Of a DNA stretch of 64,000 nucleotides, positions 51,553-61,170 are shown in pieces; within the stretch, counting starts at the first letter, position 1, and each line of letters starts with the position of its first letter. Source of the stretch: Candidatus Riflebacteria bacterium HGW-Riflebacteria-1. GTDB taxonomy: Bacteria > Muiribacteriota > Ozemobacteria > Ozemobacterales > Ozemobacteraceae. The stretch is taken from the NCBI GenBank assembly GCA_002839445.1, contig PGYB01000008.1:1-64000 (forward strand), read 5' to 3'. The notes under the pieces are model-generated. The model ran no database searches and was not told the DNA's origin. It saw only the letters and a program-made list of their open reading frames with translations. A program made the translations under genes and the position numbers.

Positions 51553-53808
51553 TTGTTTAATCCAATAGCAACAACGCTTCGCCAGCTCAATGAACGCCAG
51601 CTTGAGGCAGTACAGACAACCGAAGGACCGCTTCTCGTAGTTGCTGGTGCCGGTTCTGGCAAGACGAGAATGCTCACTGTGCGTATCGCTTATCTGATCG
51701 AGCATTGCAAGGTTGAGCCAAATTCAATACTGGCAGTTACCTTTACCAACAAAGCTGCCCGCGAGATGCGCGAGCGTGTGCAGGAAATGATACCGGGAGC
51801 TGATCGGGTAACCCTGACCACTTTTCATTCTTTCTGCTGCCTGCTACTGCGGCGATGGCACAAGCACGCCGGGTTTGCCGACGGCTTCACTATTTATGAT
51901 GAAACCGACAGCGAAAAGCTGATGAAAAATGTTCTCAAAGAACATAAGGTCGATCCCAAACGCTTTTCACCTAAAGCGGTGCTCGAATTCATTTCGCAGG
52001 CCAAAAACGAACTGGTCAAGCCCGAAGACTATCTGCAACTGGCGGGCCCGGGGCCGGCAGCGGCGACTACGCAAAAGCTTTATACCTCTTACCAGGCACA
52101 GCTTCAGATAAATCAGGCTGTCGACTTTGACGACCTGATTTTTAAAGCATACTATCTGCTCAAAGATAACCCAGAACTGCTCAACAAGCTGCAGAACCAG
52201 TACCAGTATTTTCTTGTCGATGAGTATCAGGATACTAACCACGCACAATATCGCCTGATATGGCTGATATCGTCGGCATCACGAAATCTCTGCGTCGTCG
52301 GCGATGAAGACCAGTCTATCTACAGCTGGCGAGGCGCGACGATTCGCAACATTCAGGACTTTGCCAAAGACTTTGCCGGCGCGCGCATTGTAAAACTCGA
52401 ACAGAACTATCGCTCAACCCAGGTGATTCTAGATGCCGCCGGCGAGGTAATTGCCAAAAATGTGAGTGCGCACCCGAAAAAGCTTTGGACAGACAAATCC
52501 GGCGGCGAACTCATCAACTTTTATCGCGCCAGCGATGACCGCGAAGAAGCCGAATGGGCAGTGCGACAGATTCAGTCCTTCCGCAACAAAGACATCGAAC
52601 TTGGCGAAATGGCGCTGCTGTTTCGCATGAACAGCTTGAGCCGGCCGTTTGAACAGGTGCTCAAAAAAGCCGCAATTCCATACGACATGACCGGTGGCAC
52701 CAAGTTCTTTGACCGCCGCGAAGTAAAAGATATTCTCGCTTACCTGCGCTTCATCGACAACCCGAGCGACAGCATCGCGCTTGAGCGGGTAATCAATACG
52801 CCAAAACGCGGAATAGGTCAGACCACCATCGACAAAATAGCGGCCAGTGGCCCTGGTACCTTATGGAAAAACGTTTCTGCCGAAGGCAAACGCAACCCCG
52901 ACAGCAAAGTCGGCAAGTTCTGCACGACTATCGAGGAACTGGTCGAAGCTGCCGGTTCATTGAGCGTTTCACAGCTGTGTCGCAAGGTAATCGATGATAT
53001 TGATTACGCAGCTTATCTTAAAAATGATGATCCTGAAACTGCAGAAGAACGTCTGCAGAACGTAAAGGCGATCGTTTCTGACATTCGCTACCAGGAAGAA
53101 GATAATCGCGACCTCAAGCTGCACGATTATCTGGCCGACACCGCACTGCACGCGGCAGTCGATGACCTCGACCAGACGCAGCAGAAAGTACATCTGATGA
53201 CTCTGCACAACGCCAAAGGCCTTGAATTCAAAGTGGTTTTTCTTATCGGCATGGAAGAAGGCATTTTTCCGCATCATTCATCAAAAGAGGCGATCGAGCA
53301 GCTCGAAGAAGAACGTCGACTCGCCTACGTCGGCATCACCAGAGCGCGCGAACACCTTTTCCTGAGCGCTGCCAGTCGCCGCATGATGTTCGGCAGCTGG
53401 GGCAGCAACCCGGTCTCGCGCTTTGTCACGGAGATTCCCTCGCATCTTTTTGCCAGACGGGGCAGCGCTTCTCCAGCAACACGATCAGCCAGCCAGGCAA
53501 CCTCTATACCAGGCGCAGTTCAGAGCCGGCCGGTTTCCAACCCTTTCAATAACAAAGTTTCCTGGTCTTCAGAGAGAAACACAGCCTCTTCACTTAATGA
53601 TTCTGCTGGCACATCAGCAGGAACCATGTTAAATTTAAAACCGGGCGTCATGGTAACGCATAAAATTTTCGGATTCGGCCGCGTAGAAGAAGCCCTTGGT
53701 TCTTCGCTGGCGGAGTTTCGCGTGACGGTAAGATTCGAAAAGCATGGAACAAAAACATTGCTCTTGCAGTATGCCGCACTTCAGGTTATAAATAGCGAAA
53801 AAGCATAG
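51553..53808 (+). CDS. uvrD: UvrD/PcrA-type ATP-dependent DNA helicase
   Basis: 751 residues from a TTG start with GGAG seven bases upstream, of normal UvrD/PcrA length. It is a superfamily 1A 3'-5' helicase for repair and fork maintenance. Motifs: Q-motif LNERQLEAVQ, Walker A GAGSGKT, motif II VDEYQDTN, motif III GDEDQSIYSWRGA (about 250-262), motif IV QNYRST, motif V TLHNAKGLEFKVVF, motif VI YVGITRARE. The C-terminal PcrA-like tail ends in a small Tudor-like domain (PGVMVTHKIFGFGRVEE). Motif III is uninterrupted, so the gene is intein-free although the intein-like gene lies directly upstream. The CBM48 gene follows 12 bases later. Confidence 0.95.
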   Translation: MFNPIATTLRQLNERQLEAVQTTEGPLLVVAGAGSGKTRMLTVRIAYLIEHCKVEPNSILAVTFTNKAAREMRERVQEMIPGADRVTLTTFHSFCCLLLRRWHKHAGFADGFTIYDETDSEKLMKNVLKEHKVDPKRFSPKAVLEFISQAKNELVKPEDYLQLAGPGPAAATTQKLYTSYQAQLQINQAVDFDDLIFKAYYLLKDNPELLNKLQNQYQYFLVDEYQDTNHAQYRLIWLISSASRNLCVVGDEDQSIYSWRGATIRNIQDFAKDFAGARIVKLEQNYRSTQVILDAAGEVIAKNVSAHPKKLWTDKSGGELINFYRASDDREEAEWAVRQIQSFRNKDIELGEMALLFRMNSLSRPFEQVLKKAAIPYDMTGGTKFFDRREVKDILAYLRFIDNPSDSIALERVINTPKRGIGQTTIDKIAASGPGTLWKNVSAEGKRNPDSKVGKFCTTIEELVEAAGSLSVSQLCRKVIDDIDYAAYLKNDDPETAEERLQNVKAIVSDIRYQEEDNRDLKLHDYLADTALHAAVDDLDQTQQKVHLMTLHNAKGLEFKVVFLIGMEEGIFPHHSSKEAIEQLEEERRLAYVGITRAREHLFLSAASRRMMFGSWGSNPVSRFVTEIPSHLFARRGSASPATRSASQATSIPGAVQSRPVSNPFNNKVSWSSERNTASSLNDSAGTSAGTMLNLKPGVMVTHKIFGFGRVEEALGSSLAEFRVTVRFEKHGTKTLLLQYAALQVINSEKA

Positions 53809-53820
53809 GAGGTCTACGAA

Positions 53821-54237
53821 ATGAAATTTTTGCGATTTGTCTGGAAACTGTTTGTCATGGCCAGCGTTTTCGGCATTGGCTACATCATCGGCCGCGAACA
53901 CAGTTTTGAAGAAGAAGAAATGTGGGAAGAAGAATCCGAAAAAGAAAACAAGTCAGAAACCGCTACAACTGATGGTCCTGGCGTTGATAAGGAATTTACC
54001 TACGAAAGCGCGACCGCAACAAAAGTATCTATCGTAGGCAATTTTAACGACTGGAACAAAGACGCTAACCCTCTTAACAAAGAAGACGGCGTGTGGAAAA
54101 CCAGCTTGAATCTCAAACCAGGCAAACATGAATATCAGTTCGTAATCAATGACACTGACTGGATTGTCGACCCGAAACAGGCAGTTTCAGTTAAGAACAA
54201 ATATGAAGGCATGAATTCGGTTGTTGAAGTCGGCTGA
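53821..54237 (+). CDS. Membrane-anchored protein with AMPK-type glycogen-binding domain
   Basis: 138 residues: one N-terminal helix (about 6-24), an acidic linker (EEEEMWEEESEKENK), and a CBM48/AMPK-beta-type carbohydrate-binding domain (about 55-138). The domain has KVSIVGNFNDWNKDANPL, a turn GVWKTSLNLKPGKHEYQFVI and the following DWIVDP. This domain binds glycogen-like alpha-glucans; there is no catalytic part. AGGAGG lies just before the ATG. It follows uvrD by 12 bases, but a shared function is not obvious. It may tether a glucan or a protein to the inner membrane. Confidence 0.88.
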   Translation: MKFLRFVWKLFVMASVFGIGYIIGREHSFEEEEMWEEESEKENKSETATTDGPGVDKEFTYESATATKVSIVGNFNDWNKDANPLNKEDGVWKTSLNLKPGKHEYQFVINDTDWIVDPKQAVSVKNKYEGMNSVVEVG

Positions 54238-54308
54238 TTGCCGGCTACTATACTTTCTGTGACCGTTAATTACTGCAAGAATTGAGTAACAGGGAAAGTT
54301 AAAGCAAA

Positions 54309-57300
54309 ATGGTCAAGAAAATCTATCTCGAAGAAATCTGCGACCGGGAAAACCTCAAAAGTTTTCTCAGTCGCTTTCGTCGTTTGACCGGGCTTAACTG
54401 TGTGCCTTTCAATGAACGTGGCGAAGTTGTCATTGGCAAGATCGAAGACGTTTTTAAGGGCATGCCAGACGCGTCAGAGTTTGTTCAATACCCAACCAGC
54501 GAGTTAATTGAACGCCCGGATGGCTCGCAGGTGCGGCTTATGAAGCTCGAATACCGCGGGCATCTCTATGGCGCGGTATTGATCGGACCTTTACTTTTTC
54601 CTGAATCTAAATACAAGGGCCGGGCCAGACTGCCGGTTATGACCACCGATCAGATCGACGCCGCGGTTGAATCAGTCGAAAGTTTCTTTATTCAGATGAT
54701 TGATCTGGCCGCAGAAAAAGAGTCTCTCGCCCGCAAAGAAAAGATACTCTCGGTTCTCGAAGAAGCTTCAAACATCATGAATTCAAGCCTTGAGTTTCAA
54801 AATCTGCTTGAGTTCCTGATGGATATCGCCATAGAAATTACCGGTGCGACCTGCGGTGCCCTTTTACTGCGCAAGGAAAGTAAAAATTACCTCGAAGTAG
54901 CAGTTGCAAGAGGCAAATATCCGCAAGAAGTTAAGAAAATCAGGGTTCCCTTCGGAGAAGGCATCACCGGCTGGGTAGCCAGCAACAAAGAAGCTCTCAA
55001 CGTGCCAAACGTTCTTCTTGAGCCGAGATATATCGAGACACCAGAAACAATTTATTCAGAAATGGCAGTGCCGCTGCTGGTCGGCGACAATCTGATCGGG
55101 GTCGTAGCTGTTGATTCATCAGAACTCAACGCCTTCTCGAAAGACGACGTTCTATCTCTCAGTACTCTTGCTTCGATGGTCACCAAGGTACTTGAGAACG
55201 CAAGGCTTCTGGCCAATTCTAATCAGAAACTCAAAGAGCTTTCTCGGGTGTTTGTCATTTCAGAATCGCTTTCGGCGCGCACTCTCGATCGTGCCGGCTA
55301 TTGCAACATTCTCAAGGAAGTCTGTAACGCCCTCGACTGCGGCGCCGCGTCGCTGATGCTTTATAACACTGACAAAGAAGAACTGCTGATGCATGCATTT
55401 TCCGGGCTGCCGGAAGAACTTGACTCGCTGAGTGTTCCCAACGGCAAAGGCTACCATGGCTGGGTTTCCACCCAACATAGAGTTCTGCTGATCCAGGATA
55501 TTCAGCGCGACAACACGATACAAAAGTGTAATTTTCTTGACCACTTTGCGAGAGCAGCCCTGATCGTGCCTCTTCAGGCTTCTGACAACCGTTTCATCGG
55601 CACCCTGTCGATTTACCACAAAGACGAAGCCGACCCGATCAGCGATTCAGACCAGGATCTCCTCAACACTATCGGGCGCATTCTGACCTCGCATTTTGAG
55701 AACGAGCGCCTGTTCAATGATTCAAAGCGCAAACTCGACTATCTGTCGACCCTTTACAAGGTAGGCTCTTCAGTTTCAAAGACGCTCAACATCTCGAAGC
55801 TGTTCGATACGATTCTGCAGCAGGTCCAGGAAGTAATGGACGTCGAAAATTGTTCGCTGATGGCTTACGACCCGCTCAACGAACTATTGTCTCTCGATGC
55901 TGCGATCGGCCTTCCCAGTAATATGGTCGGGCAGATACAGGTTAAGGTCGGGGAAGGCATCGCCGGCTGGGTTGCGCAGAATCGCAAGCCTGTGCTGTTG
56001 AAAGATGTTTCTAAAGACATTCGCTTTGCCAATCACCATGGCCGAATGGATTACAAGACGAGATCAGTTCTTTCTGTGCCGATCATGCACAACAACGAAT
56101 TGCTCGGCGTTTTGAACGTTAACAACAAACGCAGTGGCGACGCTTTTTTCGAAGATGACCAGAATCTTCTGCTCGGCATCTCGGGGCAGATTTCGCAGGC
56201 TATTGCCAACGCCAGCCTGCATGAAAAAACTGATATGCAGGTTGCTGAACTGAGTCTGATTCAGGAACTCGGCAAGGCGGTCAATTCTTCACTCGACCTC
56301 GATTCTGTACTTAACTACTTTATCGATATGACTACGCGTATCACTGATTCTGACCGGGCAACGCTCATGCTTTACGATGACATTACCAAAGAGCTTTATG
56401 TCGAAGTCAGTCGTGGATTTGATGACCCCGAAGTACTCGATGTCAGGCTCAAACTCGGCGAGGGTGTCGCCGGGCGGGCGGCGCAACTTCAGAGACCGCT
56501 CAAAATCGAGAACACCGGCAAGAGCGCCGACTACAAAGAGCTGCCCAATATCAAGCGCAAGACGGATCTGACCTTGATCTCTGCGCCACTGATAAACAAA
56601 GACAACCTCGTCGGTGTCATCAACTGCGAAAGAGTATTGAGCAAAAAGGGGCCGTTCACGCCCGAGAACCTCGACCTGCTCGAAACGCTCGGTTCACAGG
56701 CCTCAATCGCCATTGAAAACGCACGACTCTACCATAACCTGCTCAATGTCTACCTCGAAACCATCAGATCGCTGGCAGCAGCCATTGACGCGAAAGACAG
56801 TTACACACACGGTCATTCGCGCCGGGTTACCGATCTCAGCGTCGGCATTGCCCTCGAAATGGGGCTGGCTCGCAGCGAAGTCGACACGATCCGTCACGCG
56901 TCACTCCTGCATGATGTCGGCAAGATTGGCATTTCTGAGCAGATACTGCTCAAGCCGGGTCGGCTCACCGATGACGAATTCGAGACCATCAAGTCGCACC
57001 CGCACATTGGCGCCGGCATTCTGAATTCAATCGAATTTCTTAAAAATGTCTGCGAAATAATCAAGCATCACCACGAAAGATTCGATGGCAAAGGCTACCC
57101 CAGCGGGCTTGCCAATGCCAGCATACCGCTTGGTTCGCGCATTATATGCGTTGCCGATTCTTTTGACGCTATCACCTCATGCCGACCTTACCGCAAACCC
57201 CTGACGTTTGACGAGGCCACTGACGAAGTAAAGCGTTGCGCCGGCAGTCAGTTCGACCCGCTGGTTGTCGAAGCGTTCATCAAGCTTCGCACCTCGAAAT

Positions 57301-57371
57301 ACTGCCCGATCTGGTTCAAAGGTGACACGCTCGACCAGGAAATCGCTGACGAGTTCCCGCTGCAACTCTGA
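54309..57371 (+). CDS. PocR-GAF(x4)-HD-GYP signalling phosphodiesterase
   Basis: 1020 cytoplasmic residues. The first ~130 resemble a PocR ligand-binding domain without its usual cysteines. Four GAF domains follow (about 144-300, 308-472, 478-640 and 645-805). The C-terminus is an HD-GYP domain (about 815-1010), which hydrolyses c-di-GMP to GMP or pGpG. Catalytic residues are complete: His868-Asp869, GKIG, HxxxG, the HHHE site, and the GYP motif at Gly929-Pro931 in FDGKGYPSG. Together with the diguanylate cyclase at 27.5 kb the window encodes both synthesis and breakdown of c-di-GMP. The GAF ligands cannot be assigned. Confidence 0.93.
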   Translation: MVKKIYLEEICDRENLKSFLSRFRRLTGLNCVPFNERGEVVIGKIEDVFKGMPDASEFVQYPTSELIERPDGSQVRLMKLEYRGHLYGAVLIGPLLFPESKYKGRARLPVMTTDQIDAAVESVESFFIQMIDLAAEKESLARKEKILSVLEEASNIMNSSLEFQNLLEFLMDIAIEITGATCGALLLRKESKNYLEVAVARGKYPQEVKKIRVPFGEGITGWVASNKEALNVPNVLLEPRYIETPETIYSEMAVPLLVGDNLIGVVAVDSSELNAFSKDDVLSLSTLASMVTKVLENARLLANSNQKLKELSRVFVISESLSARTLDRAGYCNILKEVCNALDCGAASLMLYNTDKEELLMHAFSGLPEELDSLSVPNGKGYHGWVSTQHRVLLIQDIQRDNTIQKCNFLDHFARAALIVPLQASDNRFIGTLSIYHKDEADPISDSDQDLLNTIGRILTSHFENERLFNDSKRKLDYLSTLYKVGSSVSKTLNISKLFDTILQQVQEVMDVENCSLMAYDPLNELLSLDAAIGLPSNMVGQIQVKVGEGIAGWVAQNRKPVLLKDVSKDIRFANHHGRMDYKTRSVLSVPIMHNNELLGVLNVNNKRSGDAFFEDDQNLLLGISGQISQAIANASLHEKTDMQVAELSLIQELGKAVNSSLDLDSVLNYFIDMTTRITDSDRATLMLYDDITKELYVEVSRGFDDPEVLDVRLKLGEGVAGRAAQLQRPLKIENTGKSADYKELPNIKRKTDLTLISAPLINKDNLVGVINCERVLSKKGPFTPENLDLLETLGSQASIAIENARLYHNLLNVYLETIRSLAAAIDAKDSYTHGHSRRVTDLSVGIALEMGLARSEVDTIRHASLLHDVGKIGISEQILLKPGRLTDDEFETIKSHPHIGAGILNSIEFLKNVCEIIKHHHERFDGKGYPSGLANASIPLGSRIICVADSFDAITSCRPYRKPLTFDEATDEVKRCAGSQFDPLVVEAFIKLRTSKYCPIWFKGDTLDQEIADEFPLQL

Positions 57372-57392
57372 CCAGAAACCATTAACACCGAT

Positions 57393-57421
57393 TTGACTTT
57401 CTCCTGAAGATACAATATTAT
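57393..57421 (+). promoter_or_regulatory. promoter of the beta-barrel gene
   Basis: TTGACT (57393-57398), 17-base spacer, TATTAT (57416-57421), 29 bases before the ATG at 57450. Confidence 0.7.
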
Positions 57422-57449
57422 TTTGCAAATCTTTATTCAGGAGTAGTAG

Positions 57450-58283
57450 ATGAAAAAATTGGTTATGGTTTTGATTGTCGCTCTTCTTCTTCCGGTTAGC
57501 GCCTTTGCCTGGGATAAGTCTTATCAGCCAGACAAATACGGCAAAATTAATTTTAACAAGGTTACCAGCATCGAACTTCTCGGCTGGAAAAACAGCCTCG
57601 AAGGCAACATTCGCGTTGACGGCACCCCGCTGGACCTCGACAGCGAAACAACAATTGGCGATGAAAGCCGTTTTGGCTTCAGAGTCTCGCACGTTCTCAA
57701 TCACCGCGCCTCGCTTGAATTTTCATACATGAAAAATGAGAATTCAGGTAATACCACCAAGGTATTCAAATTTGAAAACAAAGAATACAGTGCTGGCGCC
57801 AACATCAAACTGCAGAACAGCTGGTTCGACCTCGCCTACAACCATAACCTGACCCGTGCAAAACAGTCTGACAAACAGGGTCGCGAAGTGTTTTACCTCG
57901 ACGGCATCTTTGGCGTAAAATTCAGCAATTCAGAAATAAGCGTTAAAGGTAACGAAACAACTATTGCCGCTGCCTACATTGAAGAAAAATGGGACGAAAC
58001 CTTCCCGGTGCCGTATTTTGGCCTGGCAGCCGGTGGCCAGATTGCAGACAACCTCTGGCTCAAGGGTTACCTCAAATACATCAAAGTCAATGCCGGCGGC
58101 GCTGACGCCCTGCATAACGATTACGGCATCAACCTTGCGCTCAAACTCAACCCGAACAGCAAAGACACTGAATGGTTCGTTGATCTCGGTTACCGTGGCG
58201 TTAAATTTGATATCGAAAAAGACGGCGACAAGGCTGATCTCAGATACACCGGCCCGACCTTTGGTGTTTTCGCCAGATTCTAA
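57450..58283 (+). CDS. Outer-membrane beta-barrel-like protein
   Basis: 277 residues: signal peptide (about 1-20, ending AFA), then alternating hydrophobic/polar strands with aromatic girdles and a C-terminal Phe (GPTFGVFARF). This suggests a small beta barrel inserted by the BAM machinery. About 10-12 strands can be outlined, e.g. GFRVSHVLNHRASLEFSYM and SWFDLAYNHNL. The family is not recognised, and the substrate or role is unknown. It has AGGAG before the ATG, its own promoter and a strong terminator. Confidence 0.8.
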   Translation: MKKLVMVLIVALLLPVSAFAWDKSYQPDKYGKINFNKVTSIELLGWKNSLEGNIRVDGTPLDLDSETTIGDESRFGFRVSHVLNHRASLEFSYMKNENSGNTTKVFKFENKEYSAGANIKLQNSWFDLAYNHNLTRAKQSDKQGREVFYLDGIFGVKFSNSEISVKGNETTIAAAYIEEKWDETFPVPYFGLAAGGQIADNLWLKGYLKYIKVNAGGADALHNDYGINLALKLNPNSKDTEWFVDLGYRGVKFDIEKDGDKADLRYTGPTFGVFARF

Positions 58284-58308
58284 ACTAAAAATTACCTGAA
58301 ACTAATTG

Positions 58309-58345
58309 CCCGGAGCCGTCTTTTCGCAGACGACTCCGGGTTTTT
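58309..58345 (+). terminator. intrinsic terminator after the beta-barrel gene
   Basis: A 13-bp stem with one mismatch, 58309-58321 with 58328-58340, around a 6-base loop, followed by a five-T run. Confidence 0.9.
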
Positions 58346-58431
58346 ATTTACATTTCTTTGCATTTGTTCTCTTGTAATCAGAAAGAAAAGTCGCGATAGT
58401 GAGAAGTATTATAGGCAATAAGGGGAAACAT

Positions 58432-59790
58432 ATGAGAAAGTGTTTTATTCTTACAATGATAATGGCAGCAGCATTTTTCGTGCCTGCCTTTAAAGCTTTA
58501 GGCGATGAAGAGCAAATCAGCGAAACCCCAAAAAACTGGACACTCGAAGATTGCCTGCGACACGGTATCGCCACCCACCCACAAATAAGAATTGCAGCCA
58601 GCAACGTTAACGCCGGTAAAGCACGCCTTCTGCAAAGCCAGTCCGGGCACGACCCGCAGGTTTCTCTGCGCGCCAACTGGAGCCATTCAAAAATTGAGAG
58701 CTCATCGCGCCCGATACTCGATTCGACCACTGACAGTACTTCTGAATCAGTTGCCGTTGCAAAAACCCTTTATGATTCTGGTCAGCGCCAGCTGTCAGAA
58801 AAAGCTGCCCGCGAATCGCTAGAAGCCGCCAATGCCCGCTATGATTCAACGCTCAGCGAAGTCGCCGCAGCGATCAAGTCGGCATTTTTCAGGGCGCAGC
58901 AGGCGCAGGCGCTTTTACAGGTGCGTCTCGAAACACTCACCGGTTATGAAAGACACCTTGAAAAAGTGCAGGCCTTTGTTGAAGTAGGCAATCGGCCGCC
59001 ATTCGACATTACCCGGGCGCAGGTTGATGTCGCCAATGCCCGGGTTGACCTGATAAGCGCAAGAAGTCAGCTCAAGGTTGCCCTTGCCAACCTGGCACGC
59101 TCAATAGGACTTGACACCAGTGTCAGTATTACCGGGTTCGCAACGCTGGAACTGCCGTCCATTGCTGCGATCAATAAAGAACAGCTGCTTAAGGAAGCGT
59201 TACAACGCCCCGAGGTCAAGTCAGCCGACTTTCAGCGCCGCGCCGCCCATTATGGCGTCAGAGAAGCACAAAAAAACCTCAGTCCGACCCTTTCGGCTTC
59301 TGCCGACTATAGATGGTCAGGCACCGCCACTCCGCTCGACCGCCAGTGGGGCGCAGGCGTAAGCATGTCATGGCCAGTCTTTGACGGTTCAATCACCAGA
59401 GCCCGTATTGATTCAGCAAAAAGCCAGCTCGACAACGCTGCCGCCAGCCTTGAAAACTTGCGTATATCTGTAATTGCCGAACTTGAGAACTCTATCACCG
59501 GAGTTTCTGATGCCATCGAAAGATACGATGCCACCAACTACCTGGTTCAGCAGGCCAGCGAAAGCCTGTATCTCGCAGAAGCCCGCTACGATGCCGGCTT
59601 GAGTTCTCCTATCGAGATAACCGATGCCCGGGTAGAATTCGCGAGAGCGCGCGGCAATCAGGTTGTCTATTACTTTGACGGACTTATTGCCTGGGCCGAA
59701 CTCGACAGAGTGCTCGGCCGCATGCCTGCCGAAAGCAGACATACCGCAATTGATGAAATAAAACCTGGTAACGGGAGTTCTGAAAAATGA
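58432..59790 (+). CDS. TolC-family outer-membrane efflux protein
   Basis: 452 residues from the ATG at 58432, preceded by AAGGGG; a start 11 codons upstream lacks a site. A signal peptide (about 1-24) is followed by the two OEP repeats of long helices and short strands. Family markers include WTLEDCLRHGIATHPQIRIA at the start and QQASESLYLAEARYDAGLSSPIEITDARV in the second repeat. It is the outer-membrane duct for the MacA/MacB pair encoded next. Its stop overlaps the macA ATG. Confidence 0.93.
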   Translation: MRKCFILTMIMAAAFFVPAFKALGDEEQISETPKNWTLEDCLRHGIATHPQIRIAASNVNAGKARLLQSQSGHDPQVSLRANWSHSKIESSSRPILDSTTDSTSESVAVAKTLYDSGQRQLSEKAARESLEAANARYDSTLSEVAAAIKSAFFRAQQAQALLQVRLETLTGYERHLEKVQAFVEVGNRPPFDITRAQVDVANARVDLISARSQLKVALANLARSIGLDTSVSITGFATLELPSIAAINKEQLLKEALQRPEVKSADFQRRAAHYGVREAQKNLSPTLSASADYRWSGTATPLDRQWGAGVSMSWPVFDGSITRARIDSAKSQLDNAAASLENLRISVIAELENSITGVSDAIERYDATNYLVQQASESLYLAEARYDAGLSSPIEITDARVEFARARGNQVVYYFDGLIAWAELDRVLGRMPAESRHTAIDEIKPGNGSSEK

Positions 59791-61169
59791 AAAAGCTGAC
59801 AATACTCTTTGTTGTTCTGATCATACTTGCCATAGCCGGAGCCGGCTGGTATTACAGTCGTTCAGCCAATGGCAAAACCACTTATGTCACCGAAGAAGTA
59901 AGCGTTGGCAATATCAGAAACTTTATCTCAGCTTCAGGTTCGCTGGCTGCGATTACTACGGTCGAAGTCGGCTCGCAGCTCAGCGGCAACATCGAAAAAC
60001 TTTATGCCGATTTTAACGACGAAGTAAAAGCCGGGCAGCTTGTTGCCAAGCTCGAAGACTCCACCTACAAGGCACAGCTGCTGCAGGCAAAAGCAAATCT
60101 CGAGAATGCCAGGGCAACCGAACTGGGCATAGAAGCCCAGAGCAAAAACCTTAAAGCCTCTATGCTGACTGCAAAGGCCGAAATTCAGGTGAGCCGCGCC
60201 AATATTCGCAAAGCCGAAGTCGCGGTTGAAGACGCTGCGCGCAACTATCGCCGCAACAAAGAACTTTTTGAACGCAAACTCATCGCCGAATCGGATAAAG
60301 ACTCGGCATCAACCGCACTTGAATCACAAAAGGCTTCGCTTGAGGCCGTCAAAGCGCAGCACGAATCTGCCAAAGCCAGAGAAATGTCGATCCTGGCTCA
60401 GTTCGAATCGCTCGATGCCGAGCGTTCAGGCGCTCAGGCCAGGGTCAGACAGATGGAAGCGCAGTTGAGCGTATCCCAGATCAATCTTGATCGCACCAGC
60501 ATATATTCACCGATTGACGGGGTGGTAATTTTGCGCGCCGTTGATGAAGGGCAGACGGTAGCCGCCAGCCTTCAGGCACCCAAACTTTTTGTGATCGCCC
60601 AGGATCTCAAAAAAATGCAGATAGATACAGCAGTAGACGAAGCTGATATCGGTGTAGTAGAGCATGGGCAGAAAGTTACATTCACGGTAGATGCTTATCG
60701 TAACCGCACATTCAACGGTATAGTAGATCAGGTGCGACTGTCACCCCAGGAAAACTCCAACGTCGTGACCTATTCAGTAATGGTAACGGTCGACAACAAC
60801 GACCTTGCCCTGAAACCTGGCATGACAGCCAATGCCGAGATCGTTACCGGCGACCGCAAAGACATTCTTCGCCTGCCCGGCAAGGCACTCTACTTTAAAG
60901 CCCCCGACAGCCTGACCAGCCAGATACGCAAAGAAAATGGCAAGAGAAGCCGACTGGCAACCGACACACTGCCGGTCTGGATTCTTGATCAATCTGGCAC
61001 GCCCAGGTATAAAACCGCTAAAATAGGTATTTCGAATCAGGACTACATAGAAATTCTCGACAGCGAACTCAAAGAAGGTGATCAGGCCATCGTCGGCGTT
61101 CAGGGAGTCGTCAGCAACAATACCGCGCCGGCAGGCGCTGCCCGTAGACGGGCAACCATACGTCTGTAA
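59787..61169 (+). CDS. MacA-like periplasmic adaptor (membrane fusion protein)
   Basis: 460 residues: N-terminal membrane helix (about 4-24), then barrel-sandwich, long coiled-coil hairpin (about 85-225), lipoyl and beta-barrel domains in HlyD/MacA order. SGSLAAITTVEVGSQLSGNI is the first lipoyl half and TSIYSPIDGVV the second. It links the MacB pump in the inner membrane with the TolC-type duct. The ATG overlaps the tolC stop; GGGAG lies about 9 bases before it. The C-terminus has a Lys/Arg-rich end. Named by similarity and neighbours; the exact substrate is unknown. Confidence 0.92.
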   Translation: MKKLTILFVVLIILAIAGAGWYYSRSANGKTTYVTEEVSVGNIRNFISASGSLAAITTVEVGSQLSGNIEKLYADFNDEVKAGQLVAKLEDSTYKAQLLQAKANLENARATELGIEAQSKNLKASMLTAKAEIQVSRANIRKAEVAVEDAARNYRRNKELFERKLIAESDKDSASTALESQKASLEAVKAQHESAKAREMSILAQFESLDAERSGAQARVRQMEAQLSVSQINLDRTSIYSPIDGVVILRAVDEGQTVAASLQAPKLFVIAQDLKKMQIDTAVDEADIGVVEHGQKVTFTVDAYRNRTFNGIVDQVRLSPQENSNVVTYSVMVTVDNNDLALKPGMTANAEIVTGDRKDILRLPGKALYFKAPDSLTSQIRKENGKRSRLATDTLPVWILDQSGTPRYKTAKIGISNQDYIEILDSELKEGDQAIVGVQGVVSNNTAPAGAARRRATIRL

Positions 61170-61170
61170 A

